A program made the position numbers and the translations under genes. This document shows, in pieces, positions 7,472 to 15,493 of a stretch of DNA of 64,000 nucleotides. This DNA comes from CAWDAQ01 sp963800325 (GTDB lineage: Bacteria; Actinomycetota; Actinomycetes; Actinomycetales; Dermatophilaceae). Within the stretch, counting starts at the first letter, position 1, and every line of letters starts with the position of its first letter. The notes beneath the pieces are model-generated. The model had not been told where the DNA came from, ran no database searches, and saw nothing but the letters and a program-made list of their open reading frames with translations. Location: NCBI GenBank assembly GCA_963800325.1, contig CAWDAQ010000005.1, positions 868,001 through 932,000 on the forward strand. The letters run 5' to 3'.

Positions 7472-9963
7472 CGGACCCCACCCCTCTCCTCGCTCGCCGG
7501 GCCGTTCGGCTCCGGGGGTGCCTGGTTGCCTCCGTGGCCCTCGAAGTGCGGCACGGCGTCGGCGCTGGTCGGGGCGGCCTGGTTCGAGCCGGCGGTGCGG
7601 ATCGCCCGCCACACCCGCTCCGGGGTGCAGGGCATCTGGATGTCGGTGACGCCGAGGTGGCGCACCGCGTCGACGACGGCGTTGACGACGGCGGGGGTGG
7701 AGGCGATGCAGCCGGCCTCGCCGACCCCCTTGGCCCCGATGTCGTTGCTCGTCGCCGGCGACTCGGTCCGGTCGGTGACGAGGCTGATGGTGTCGGCGGC
7801 GGTCGGGAGGGTGTAGTCGACGAACGACCCGGACACGAGCGTGCCCTGCTCGTCGTAGACCGCCTCCTCCCAGAGCGCCTGGGCGATCCCCTGGACGATG
7901 CCGCCGTGGATCTGCCCCTCGACGATGATCGGGTTGACGACGGTGCCGACGTCGTCGACCGAGACGTAGCTGCGCATCCGCACCTGGCCGGTCTCGGTGT
8001 CGACCTCGACGGCGCACAGGTGCGTCCCGTGGGGGTAGGAGAAGGCCACCGGGTCGAAGGTCGCCTCGGCGTCGAGCGAGGGCTCCATCCCCTCGGGCAG
8101 GTCGTGGGCGGTGAACGCCGCGAACGCGACCTCCCCGATCGAGACGCCCTTGTCGGTGCCGGCGACCGAGAACCGCCCGGCGGAGAACTCGATGTCCTCC
8201 ATCGAGGCCTCGAGCATGTGCGCCGCGAGCGGCTTCGCCCTCTCGATGACCTTGTCGGCCGCCTGGACGACGGCCTGCCCACCGACGACGAGGGAGCGCG
8301 AGCCGTACGTGTCGAGCCCGCGCGGGGAGACCTGGGTGTCGCCGTGGAGCACCTCGACGTCCTCGAACGCCACCCCGAGCCGGTCGGCGACGATCTGGCT
8401 CCACGCGGTCTCGTGGCCCTGGCCGTGCGGCGAGGTGCCGGTGACGACCTCGACCTTGCCGGTCGCGAGCATCCGCACCTGGGCGTTCTCCCACCCGCCG
8501 GCGGCGTAGTTGAGCGACCCGAGGACGCGGGACGGCGCGAGGCCGCACATCTCGGTGAACGTCGAGATGCCGATGCCGAGCTGGACCGGGTCCCCCGACT
8601 CGCGGCGGCGGCGCTGCTCCTCGCGGAGGTCGTCGTAGCCGAAGAGCTCCATCGCCCTCTCGGTCGCCCGCTCGTAGTCGGCGGAGTCGTACTCCAGCCC
8701 GGTCACGGTCGGGAACGGGAACTCGTCGTGGGGGATCCAGTTGCGCCGGCGGATCTCCATCGGGTCCACCCCGACCTCGGCGGCGAGCTCGTCCATCATC
8801 CGCTCGATCGCGAAGGTGGCCTCGGGCCGGCCCGCGCCGCGGTAGGCGTCGACCCACGTCTTGTTCGTGTAGATCGGCCGGCAGGTCAGCTGGTAGGCGG
8901 GGAAGCGGTAGATGCCGTTGTACATCAGTGCGCCGAGGATCGGCACTCCCGTGCCGACGGTCCCGGCGTAGGCGCCCATGTCGGCGAGCAGGTCGACCTT
9001 GAGTCCGGTGACGTGCCCGTCCTTCGTCGCCGCCAGGGTGAGCCGCTGCCACTGGTCCCGGCCGTGGTGGCCGGAGAGGAGGGACTCGCTGCGGGTCTCG
9101 GTCCACTTGCACGGCCGCCCGGTGTGCCGGGCCGCGAGGACGGTGATGATCTCCTCGGGGATGAACTGGAGCTTGCCGCCGAAGCCCCCACCGACGTCGG
9201 GGGCGATGACCCGGACCTTGCTCTCGGGCAGCCCGAGGGTCGCGGCGAGGAAGAACCTGGTCACGTGCGGGATCTGGGTCGCGCTCCACACGGTCAGCTG
9301 CTCGGCCGTCGGGTCGGCGACCACGGAGCGGGGCTCCATGAACGCGGGGATGAGCCGCTGCTGGCGCAGCTCGCGCTCGACGACGACCCCGTCCCGGCCC
9401 GCCTCGGCGATGGCGTCCTCGACCGAGCCACCGGTGCCGGCCTCGGCGGAGTCGATCCGCCACGTGGTCGCGACGTTGGTGCCGAGGTCGGGGTGGGTGA
9501 GTGCCTCGTCGGCGGCCGCCGCCTTGAGGTCGAGGGCGGCCGGCAGGTCCTCGTAGTCGACGTCGACGAGCTCGGCGGCGTCCCGCGCGGCGGCCGCCGA
9601 GCGGGCGACGACGACGGCGACGACCTCGCCGGCGAACGCGACGCGGTCGACCGCGATGGCCGGGTGGGCCGGGGTCTTCTGCTCGGTCGTGATCTCCCAG
9701 ACCGTCGGCATGGCACCCTGCTCGTCGGCGACGTCGGCGCCGGTGATGACGGCGACGACCCCGGTGGCCCGGCGGGCCTCGTCGGCGTCGAGCCCGGTGA
9801 TGCGGGCGTGGGCGAACGGGCTGCGCACCATCGCGAGGTGGAGCATCGCCGGCAGCTGGATGTTGTCGGTCCACCGGGTCCGGCCGGTGACGAGCCGCTG
9901 GTCCTCCTTGCGCAGGCGGCGGTTGCCGATCTCGTGGCTGGTGCCCTCGTCGGTGACGGTCAC
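7468..9963 (-). CDS. form II (CoxL-like) aerobic-type molybdenum hydroxylase large subunit
   Basis: This 831-residue molybdopterin-cytosine-dinucleotide subunit belongs to the xanthine oxidase superfamily. It has the N-terminal RKEDQRLVTGRTRWTDNI motif, VGGGFGGK, and the catalytic-glutamate block GAKGVGEAGC. The active-site loop reads AYRGAGR (residues 373-379), which is the form II signature; true CO dehydrogenases have AYxCSFR with the Cys that carries the Cu-S-Mo centre. CO oxidation is therefore unlikely and the real substrate (an aldehyde, heterocycle or aromatic) is unknown. It overlaps coxS and coxM by GTGA on both sides. Confidence 0.92.
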   Translation of the reverse strand: MTVTDEGTSHEIGNRRLRKEDQRLVTGRTRWTDNIQLPAMLHLAMVRSPFAHARITGLDADEARRATGVVAVITGADVADEQGAMPTVWEITTEQKTPAHPAIAVDRVAFAGEVVAVVVARSAAAARDAAELVDVDYEDLPAALDLKAAAADEALTHPDLGTNVATTWRIDSAEAGTGGSVEDAIAEAGRDGVVVERELRQQRLIPAFMEPRSVVADPTAEQLTVWSATQIPHVTRFFLAATLGLPESKVRVIAPDVGGGFGGKLQFIPEEIITVLAARHTGRPCKWTETRSESLLSGHHGRDQWQRLTLAATKDGHVTGLKVDLLADMGAYAGTVGTGVPILGALMYNGIYRFPAYQLTCRPIYTNKTWVDAYRGAGRPEATFAIERMMDELAAEVGVDPMEIRRRNWIPHDEFPFPTVTGLEYDSADYERATERAMELFGYDDLREEQRRRRESGDPVQLGIGISTFTEMCGLAPSRVLGSLNYAAGGWENAQVRMLATGKVEVVTGTSPHGQGHETAWSQIVADRLGVAFEDVEVLHGDTQVSPRGLDTYGSRSLVVGGQAVVQAADKVIERAKPLAAHMLEASMEDIEFSAGRFSVAGTDKGVSIGEVAFAAFTAHDLPEGMEPSLDAEATFDPVAFSYPHGTHLCAVEVDTETGQVRMRSYVSVDDVGTVVNPIIVEGQIHGGIVQGIAQALWEEAVYDEQGTLVSGSFVDYTLPTAADTISLVTDRTESPATSNDIGAKGVGEAGCIASTPAVVNAVVDAVRHLGVTDIQMPCTPERVWRAIRTAGSNQAAPTSADAVPHFEGHGGNQAPPEPNGPASEERGGVR

Positions 9964-10448
9964 GACCGCTCCCCCCCGTTCGTCGCGGTGGCGGCGCCCG
10001 CGGCCTGCTGCACCGCGCGGACGATGTTGTGGTACCCGGTGCACCGGCAGAGGTTGCCCTCGAGCCCGACCCGGATCTCCTCCTCGCTCGGGTGCGGGTT
10101 CTCGGCGAGGACGTCGACGGCCTGCATGATCATGCCCGGCGTGCAGTAGCCGCACTGGAGGGCGTGGCACTCGTGGAACGCCTGCTGCATGGGGTGCAGC
10201 TCGCCGTCGTGGGCGAGTCCCTCGATGGTCGTCACCTCGTGGCCGTCCGCCTGGACGGCGAGGACGTTGCAGGACTTGACGCTCCGGCCGTCGAGGTGGA
10301 CCGTGCACGCCCCGCAGTTGCTCGTGTCGCAGCCGACGACGGTCCCGGTCTTGCCGAGGGTCTCGCGCAGGTAGTGCACGAGCAGGGTCCTCGGTTCGAC
10401 GTCGTCCTCGTACGCGACGCCGTCGACGGTCACGCTGATGCGCGTCAT
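9960..10448 (-). CDS. coxS: molybdenum hydroxylase [2Fe-2S] small subunit
   Basis: This 162-residue iron-sulfur subunit has the plant-type ferredoxin cluster ligands in GCDTSNCGACTVHLDG plus a downstream Cys (VKSC). The second helical-domain cluster has ligands in CGYCTPGM and CRCTGYHN. It passes electrons from the Mo cofactor in the large subunit to FAD in the medium subunit. An AAGGGAG ribosome-binding site precedes the ATG at 10448. The 166-base gap to the preceding XdhC gene could contain an additional promoter. Confidence 0.93.
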   Translation of the reverse strand: MTRISVTVDGVAYEDDVEPRTLLVHYLRETLGKTGTVVGCDTSNCGACTVHLDGRSVKSCNVLAVQADGHEVTTIEGLAHDGELHPMQQAFHECHALQCGYCTPGMIMQAVDVLAENPHPSEEEIRVGLEGNLCRCTGYHNIVRAVQQAAGAATATNGGERS

Positions 10449-10614
10449 GGGTCACTCCCTTGTGACGGTCCGTGGCAGGTGACCCGATCCTCTCCCGAGC
10501 GTCCCTCCGAGACAAGGGAACCGGGCACCAGGGTTGGCCGCGAGGAGGGCCGGCCGCTCAGGTGGCGGGTCGTGGCGCCCCCGGGCGTGACCGCCGCGCC
10601 CCGGGATGTCCCGT

Positions 10615-11745
10615 TCATCCGCCGTGCGGGTGGTGGATCGGGCCGGAGCGCGCGCTCAGTCGGTCCCCGTCGCCGCCCCAGTGCTGGGCGATGATCTCGG
10701 CCGCGATGCTGACCGCGGTCTCCTCGGGCGTGCGTGCGCCGAGGTCGAGCCCGATCGGGCTCGACAGCCGCGCCAGCTCGGGCTCCCCCAGACCGGCCTC
10801 CCGCAGCCGCTCGAGCCGGTCGGCGTGGGTGCGGCGCGACCCCATCGCGCCGACGTAGCCGAGGTCGAGCCGCAGGGCGACCTCGAGCAGCGGGACGTCG
10901 AACTTCGGGTCGTGGGTGAGCACGCAGACGACGGTGCGCGCGTCCAGCGCGCCCCGCTCGGCCTCGGCGGCGAGGTACCGGTGGGGCCAGTCGACGACGA
11001 CCTCGTCGGCGTCGGGGAACCGGGAGGCCGTCGCGAACACCGGCCGGGCGTCGCAGACCGTGACGTGGAACCCGAGGAAGCCGCCCACGCGCGCGACGGC
11101 GGCGGCGAAGTCGATGGCGCCGAAGACGAGCATCCGCGGGCGGGGGGCGAACGCGGACACGAACACCCGTTGACCCTCGCCCCGCCGCTCCCCCTCCGGG
11201 CCGTACTCGAGGGTCTCGCTGCGGCCGGCGTCGAGGAGACCCCGGGCGTCGGCGAGCACGGCGTCGTCGACCCGCTGCCCGCCGAGGGACCCCGCCGTCG
11301 GGCTGCCCTCGGGACGGACGACGAGCCGTCGGCCGACCCGCTCGGGGTCGGGGTGGGCCACGACCGTGGCGACCGCCACGGGACGACCGGCCTCGATGTC
11401 GGCGGCCACCTCGGCGAGCTCGGGGAAGGAGGTCCGGTCGACCCGCTCGACGAACACGTCGAGGATGCCGCCGCAGGTGAGCCCGACCGCGAACGCGTCG
11501 TCGTCGCTGACCCCGTAGCGCTGCAGCACCGGGGTGCCGGAGGCCACGACCTCCCCGGACAGCTCGTAGACCGCGCCCTCGACGCAGCCGCCGGAGACCG
11601 ACCCGACGGCGGTGCCGTCCGGGCCGACGAGCATGGCCGCGCCCGGGGGGCGCGGTGCGGAGCGGAAGGTGGCGACGACGGTCGCGACCCCGGTCGCGTC
11701 GCCCTCCCGCCACCACCGGAGCAGGTCGGGCAGCACCTCACGCAC
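10615..11745 (-). CDS. coxF: XdhC/CoxF-family molybdenum-cofactor insertion protein
   Basis: This 376-residue protein has the N-terminal XdhC/CoxI domain (ATFRSAPRPPGAAMLV, GSVSGGCVEGAV, LTCGGILDVFVE) and the C-terminal Rossmann domain (MLVFGAIDFA, LTHDPKFDVPLL, GYVGAMGSRRTHADR). Proteins of this family hold and sulfurate or insert the Mo cofactor into xanthine dehydrogenase/CoxL-type apoenzymes. The GTG start has GAGGTGA upstream and overlaps the VWA gene by eight bases. Assignment to CoxF rather than CoxI is by operon position. Confidence 0.85.
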   Translation of the reverse strand: MREVLPDLLRWWREGDATGVATVVATFRSAPRPPGAAMLVGPDGTAVGSVSGGCVEGAVYELSGEVVASGTPVLQRYGVSDDDAFAVGLTCGGILDVFVERVDRTSFPELAEVAADIEAGRPVAVATVVAHPDPERVGRRLVVRPEGSPTAGSLGGQRVDDAVLADARGLLDAGRSETLEYGPEGERRGEGQRVFVSAFAPRPRMLVFGAIDFAAAVARVGGFLGFHVTVCDARPVFATASRFPDADEVVVDWPHRYLAAEAERGALDARTVVCVLTHDPKFDVPLLEVALRLDLGYVGAMGSRRTHADRLERLREAGLGEPELARLSSPIGLDLGARTPEETAVSIAAEIIAQHWGGDGDRLSARSGPIHHPHGG

Positions 11746-12853
11746 GGCGGATCACCTCGGTCAGCTCGTGGAACGTCGCGAGCGAGTGCCCGGCGACGAA
11801 GTCGTCGACGTGCGGCAGCGCGGCCGCCATGCCCTGCTGGACCGGGGCGTACCCGGCCTTGCCCCGGTGCGGGTTCACCCAGACGACGCGGTGGGCGAGC
11901 GCGTGCAGCCGGCGCATCTGCTCGGCGAGGAGGTCGGGCCCCTCCCGCTCCCATCCGTCGCTGAGGACGACGACCACGGCCCCCCGGGCCATGCCGCGCC
12001 GCCCCCACCGGTCGAGGAAGACCCCGAGGGCCTCACCGAGCCGCGTGCCCCCCGACCAGTCCGGGACCGCGGTCCCGGCCGCGACGAGCGCGCGCTCGGG
12101 GTCGCGGACGGCGAGGGCCCGGGTGACGTGGGTCAGCCGGGTGCCCATCGTGAACACCTCGACCGGGAGCCCGGAGGCGACGTACCGGTGCGCGAGCCGG
12201 AGCAGGGCGTCGGCGTAGGGGGCCATGGACCCGGAGACGTCGACGAGGAGGACGACCCGGCGCGGCCGGGTGCCGCGGCGGCGCCACCGCATCGGCCCCG
12301 GCTCGCCCATCCGGCGCAGCTGCTCGCGGAGGGTGGCGTGGGCGTCGACCTCGCCCCGCGGCGCGGGGGTCCGCCGGCGGGCGCGGCGTCGCGGGGACCG
12401 GGGGCGCAGCCCGGCGAAGAGCTCGGCGAGGGCGTCGCGCTCCGCGCCCGACATCTCGGCGACGTCCCGGTGGCGGAGGACCTCCGCGCCGCTCGCGACG
12501 ACGGTCGTGTCCTCGCCGTCGCCCGACCCGCCGCCGGAGTCGACGCCGAGCGGGGCCGCCCGCCGCCGGGTCGTCGCGGGCGGGCGCTCCTGCCAGGACG
12601 CGGTGACCCCGGTGAACCACGCGGTGAAGACGACGTCGAACCGGTCGAGGTCCTGGGGTGTGGCGCAGAGCGTGGCCCGGCCGGCGTGGTAGACCCCGCG
12701 CTCGCCGCCGGCGCCGACGGCCGCGACGGCCTCGAGGAACGTGCGCTCCCGGTCCGGGGTCACCGGCAGCCCGGCGGCTCGCAGGGCCCGGGCGAAGCCG
12801 AGCATGACCTCGTCCGCCTCGTGCCGCGTCGCGAGCATGGCGTCCGCCACCAC
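11738..12853 (-). CDS. coxE: VWA-domain protein, CoxE family
   Basis: This 371-residue protein has a C-terminal von Willebrand A domain with MIDAS motif LLVDVSGSM, a second metal-site region (GGTRLGEALG) and LSDGWERE. The N-terminal half matches CoxE-type proteins (FARALRAAGLPV, FLEAVAAV). CoxE works with the MoxR ATPase CoxD to mature the metal site of CoxL in CO dehydrogenase systems. Start choice: GTG at 12853, or the adjacent GTG at 12850, both behind GGGGGAGGTGA. Confidence 0.88.
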   Translation of the reverse strand: MVADAMLATRHEADEVMLGFARALRAAGLPVTPDRERTFLEAVAAVGAGGERGVYHAGRATLCATPQDLDRFDVVFTAWFTGVTASWQERPPATTRRRAAPLGVDSGGGSGDGEDTTVVASGAEVLRHRDVAEMSGAERDALAELFAGLRPRSPRRRARRRTPAPRGEVDAHATLREQLRRMGEPGPMRWRRRGTRPRRVVLLVDVSGSMAPYADALLRLAHRYVASGLPVEVFTMGTRLTHVTRALAVRDPERALVAAGTAVPDWSGGTRLGEALGVFLDRWGRRGMARGAVVVVLSDGWEREGPDLLAEQMRRLHALAHRVVWVNPHRGKAGYAPVQQGMAAALPHVDDFVAGHSLATFHELTEVIRRA

Positions 12854-12883
12854 CGGCTCACCTCCCCCGCGCCGTGCCGGGCC

Positions 12884-13789
12884 TCACCGGGCGAGGATCC
12901 GCTCGAGCGCCGCCCGGACGCGCTCGGTGTCCTCGCGGTACTTCACCGCGACCCCGAGGGTGGCCGCGGCCGTCTCGAGGTCGACGTCCCGGGCCCCGAG
13001 CTCGTGGAGCGCCCGGGCCCAGTCGATGGTCTCGGCGACGCCGGGCGGCTTGACCAGGCCGCTCTCGCGGCGGACCTCCTGCACGGCGGCGACGACCTGC
13101 TCGGCGAGCGCGGCGGAGACCTCGGGGGCCCGACGGCGCAGGATCGCGAGCTCGCGCGCCATCCCCGGGTGCTCGATCCAGTGGTAGAGGCAGCGGCGCT
13201 TGAGGGCGTCGTGCAGCTCCCGGGTCCGGTTCGAGGTCAGCACGACGACGGGCGGGGTGGGGGCGGCGACGGTGCCGAGCTCGGGGACGGTCACCTGCCA
13301 GGTGGACAGCACCTCGAGCAGGAAGGCCTCGAACTCGTCGTCGGCCCGGTCGACCTCGTCGACGAGGAGGACGGCCGGGGCCTCCCGCAGGGCCCGCAGC
13401 ACGGGCCGGGCGAGGAGGAACCGCTCCTGGAACAGCGACTCCTCGACCTCGGCGAGCCCTGCCGGGGCCGACGGGTCCTGCCCGGCGTGGAGCGCCTCCA
13501 GGGCCCGCAGGTGGAGGATCTGGCGCGGGAAGTCCCAGTCGTAGAGGGCTTGGCTGGCGTCGATCCCCTCGTAGCACTGCAGCCGGACGAGCGGGACGTC
13601 GAGCCCGTCGGCGAGCGCCTCCGCGAGCGCGGTCTTGCCGGTCCCGGGCTCGCCCTCGAGCAGCAGCGGCCGGCGCAGCCGGAGGGAGAGCCAGGCCACG
13701 GTCGCCAGCGCGTCGTCGGTGACGTAGCCGGTGGCCTCGAGGCGTGCGGCGAGCTCGTCCGCGGTGGCGAACGCGTCGGCGGGGTCCAT
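12884..13789 (-). CDS. coxD: MoxR-type AAA+ ATPase, CoxD family
   Basis: This 301-residue AAA+ chaperone has Walker A GEPGTGKT, Walker B VLLVDEVD, sensor region VVLTSNRTRELHDALKRRC and a C-terminal lid. The family partners VWA proteins; here coxE lies 30 bases downstream. In genuine CO dehydrogenase clusters CoxD is involved in sulfur/copper insertion, so its retention beside a form II enzyme without the Cys ligand is notable. The start MDPADAF at 13789 is preferred because earlier in-frame codons run antisense through the divergent gene. Confidence 0.9.
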   Translation of the reverse strand: MDPADAFATADELAARLEATGYVTDDALATVAWLSLRLRRPLLLEGEPGTGKTALAEALADGLDVPLVRLQCYEGIDASQALYDWDFPRQILHLRALEALHAGQDPSAPAGLAEVEESLFQERFLLARPVLRALREAPAVLLVDEVDRADDEFEAFLLEVLSTWQVTVPELGTVAAPTPPVVVLTSNRTRELHDALKRRCLYHWIEHPGMARELAILRRRAPEVSAALAEQVVAAVQEVRRESGLVKPPGVAETIDWARALHELGARDVDLETAAATLGVAVKYREDTERVRAALERILAR

Positions 13790-13876
13790 GGGGACAGCAT
13801 CGCCGACAACCGGCGACCGACAAAGGGCCTTCCGCCCCCGAGTCGGCGACATCGCCGCTGACCTCCGGCGACGCCG

Positions 13877-13882
13877 TAGACT
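13877..13882 (+). promoter_or_regulatory. -10 element TAGACT giving a probable leaderless mRNA for the cobalamin-binding gene
   Basis: TAGACT ends exactly seven bases before the ATG at 13890, the spacing expected if the transcript starts at the start codon. There is no good ribosome-binding site. The 100-base divergent gap also contains several CGGCGAC repeats (around 13811-13872), which may be regulator sites shared with coxD. Confidence 0.5.
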
Positions 13883-13889
13883 GGGGGTG

Positions 13890-14561
13890 ATGCGCCTCGG
13901 CACCGACGACCTCCGGCAGGCCATGCTCGACTTCGACGAGCTGGCCACCCACCGGATCCTCGGCGAGCTGTTCCACGCCGTCCCGGCCGACGAGGCGGTC
14001 ACCGCGGTGGTCATGCCGTTCCTGCGCGAGGTCGGCGAGCTCTGGGACCGCGGCGAGATCGGCGTCGCGCAGGAGCACTTCGCGAGCAACCTCGTGCGCC
14101 ACCACCTCGCCCACCAGACCTTCGGCACCGCACGGGGCCCGGAGCCCGTCGTGCTCGCGTGCCCGCCGGGCGAGCTCCACGACATCCCGCTGCTCGCGTT
14201 CGGGCTCGTCCTGAGCCGGCGCGGGGCGGCAGTCCGGTTCCTCGGGGCGAGCACGCCCATGGCCGAGGTCGCCGCCGTCACCCGGGCGGCGCGCGGCCGT
14301 GCGGTCACCGTGTCCGCCTCGCGGCCGACGGCGCTGCAGGCCCAGACCGGGGCGCTGCGCCACCTCGCGCAGAGCCACCTCGTCGCCGTCGCCGGCCCCG
14401 GGGCCGGGGCCGACCTCGCCGAGGAGTGCGGCCTGCTGCACCTGCGCGAGGACCCGGTGGCCTCGGCCGAGGCCCTGCTCGTCGCGATCGCGCTCGGCGG
14501 GACCGACGGCCTGGCCGGCGCCGCGCACGGGCGCGTCGCCGGCGGCGCGGCGGCGGGCTGA
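13890..14561 (+). CDS. stand-alone cobalamin-binding domain protein, CarH-photoreceptor-like but without MerR domain
   Basis: The 223-residue protein consists of a four-helix B12-binding-2 domain (about residues 1-80) and a Rossmann-type B12 domain (about 85-215). It keeps W-x9-EH (Trp52, Glu62, His63), the residues that cap adenosylcobalamin in CarH photoreceptors, and ExH with His97 as probable lower cobalt ligand (PPGELHDIP). No DNA-binding domain lies upstream: the frame before 13887 is antisense to coxD and has no helix-turn-helix. It is divergent from the cox operon. Role unknown; a light- or B12-responsive partner protein or a corrinoid carrier are the options. Confidence 0.75.
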   Translation: MRLGTDDLRQAMLDFDELATHRILGELFHAVPADEAVTAVVMPFLREVGELWDRGEIGVAQEHFASNLVRHHLAHQTFGTARGPEPVVLACPPGELHDIPLLAFGLVLSRRGAAVRFLGASTPMAEVAAVTRAARGRAVTVSASRPTALQAQTGALRHLAQSHLVAVAGPGAGADLAEECGLLHLREDPVASAEALLVAIALGGTDGLAGAAHGRVAGGAAAG

Positions 14562-14572
14562 GAGGAGACAGC

Positions 14573-14636
14573 GCCACGCACTCGCGAAGGGCCCCGGGTC
14601 GGCGTACCGACCCGGGGCCCTTCGCGAGTGCGTGGC
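14573..14636. terminator. 30-bp perfect hairpin, bidirectional terminator between the cobalamin-binding gene and tRNA-Tyr
   Basis: The left arm 14573-14602 is perfectly complementary to the right arm 14607-14636, with a CGTA loop. The right arm includes the last four bases of the tRNA-Tyr gene. Neither side has a T tract. It lies 12 bases past the plus-strand stop and directly after the minus-strand tRNA, so it can end both transcripts. Confidence 0.75.
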
Positions 14637-14715
14637 AGGTGCAGGATTCGAACCTGCGTAGGGATAACCCGACGGATTTACAGTCCGCTTCCATTGGCCA
14701 CTCGGACAACCTGCC
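14633..14715 (-). tRNA. tRNA-Tyr (anticodon GTA)
   Basis: The 83-nt class II tRNA on the minus strand has acceptor GGCAGGT/ACCTGCC, anticodon loop CTGTAAA (GTA), a long variable arm (GTCGGGTTATCCCTAC region) and T-arm GCAGG-TTCGAAT-CCTGC. CCA is not encoded. Its 3' end overlaps the long hairpin at 14573-14636 by four bases. Confidence 0.95.
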
Positions 14716-14866
14716 GCCGCGCCCGTCTCGGCGAGCGCGCGTGTCAGGATAGCAACGCACCTGCTGAACACCGAATTGCCCCGTCGCACCCGTCACCAGC
14801 CCCGACGCCGCCCCCGTGGGGAGGCCCGGAGAGCGCTGCCGGGCGGCGGGAGGAGGGAGAGCCGCC

Positions 14867-15361
14867 GTGGCCGACAGCTCGTTCGACGTCGTGAGCAAGG
14901 TCGACAGGCAGGAGGTCGACAACGCGCTCAACCAGGCGGCGAAGGAGGTCTCCCAGCGCTACGACTTCAAGGGCACCGGCGCCTCGATCGCGTGGAGCGG
15001 CGAGGGGGTCCTGGTCGAGGCGAGCTCGGCCGAGCGGACCCTGGCCGCACTCGACGTCTTCGAGACCAAGCTCGTCAGGCGGGGGGTGTCGCTGAAGTCG
15101 GTCGACTTCGGGGAGAAGGAGCCCAAGGCCTCGGGCAAGGTCTACCGGCTGTCGGGGGCCCTGAAGGAGGGCATCTCGCAGGACGACGCGAAGAAGATCT
15201 CCAAGATCATCCGGGACGAGGGCCCCAAGGGCACGAAGGCACAGATCCAGGGCGACGAGCTGCGGGTGAGCAGCAAGTCCCGGGACGACCTCCAGTCCGT
15301 CATCGCGCTGCTGAAGACCAAGGACCTCGACGTCGCCCTCCAGTTCACCAACTACCGCTGA
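14867..15361 (+). CDS. YajQ-family nucleotide-binding protein (UPF0234)
   Basis: The 164-residue YajQ protein has the diagnostic SSFDVVSKVDRQEVDNALNQ start, RYDFKGT, and the C-terminal LQFTNYR. The fold is two ferredoxin-like domains. Members bind nucleotides or nucleic acid, and some bind cyclic di-GMP. The start is GTG with GGAGGGAGA nine to ten bases upstream. It is monocistronic, followed by 132 bases and then a separately regulated operon. Confidence 0.92.
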   Translation: MADSSFDVVSKVDRQEVDNALNQAAKEVSQRYDFKGTGASIAWSGEGVLVEASSAERTLAALDVFETKLVRRGVSLKSVDFGEKEPKASGKVYRLSGALKEGISQDDAKKISKIIRDEGPKGTKAQIQGDELRVSSKSRDDLQSVIALLKTKDLDVALQFTNYR

Positions 15362-15417
15362 CCCCCTCCGGAGGCCCAGCCCGCCCGGCCCGCCCGAGCG
15401 GCCGCACCCGCCGGCCC

Positions 15418-15460
15418 TTGACGCGGCCCTCCCCGGTGGGCGAGGGTAAGCGCGCGCTTA
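15418..15460 (+). promoter_or_regulatory. promoter with 14-bp palindromic operator, probable TetR-family site
   Basis: TTGACG (15418-15423) and GAGGGT (15442-15447) are spaced by 18 bases. The perfect palindrome TAAGCGCGCGCTTA (15447-15460) covers the expected transcription start. Palindromes of this form are typical of TetR-type regulators of acyl-CoA catabolism. It lies 33 bases before the SDR start. No adjacent regulator gene is present, so the repressor must be encoded elsewhere. Confidence 0.55.
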
Positions 15461-15493
15461 GGGCGTGACGGTCAGGGAGGCGAGGGAGCGGCG

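Noticed and set aside
7468..9963. Genuine aerobic CO dehydrogenase (form I CoxL)
   Set aside because: The active-site loop is AYRGAGR, not AYxCSFR; the copper-binding cysteine is missing.
7534..10149. Long plus-strand frame across the cox operon
   Set aside because: Shadow of coxL/coxS caused by high GC at codon third positions. No recognisable motifs, and the opposite strand carries intact cofactor-binding sites.
13731..13889. N-terminal MerR-type DNA-binding extension of the cobalamin-binding protein
   Set aside because: The in-frame upstream sequence is antisense to coxD and the divergent promoter region, rich in Arg/Ala/Ser with no helix-turn-helix pattern.
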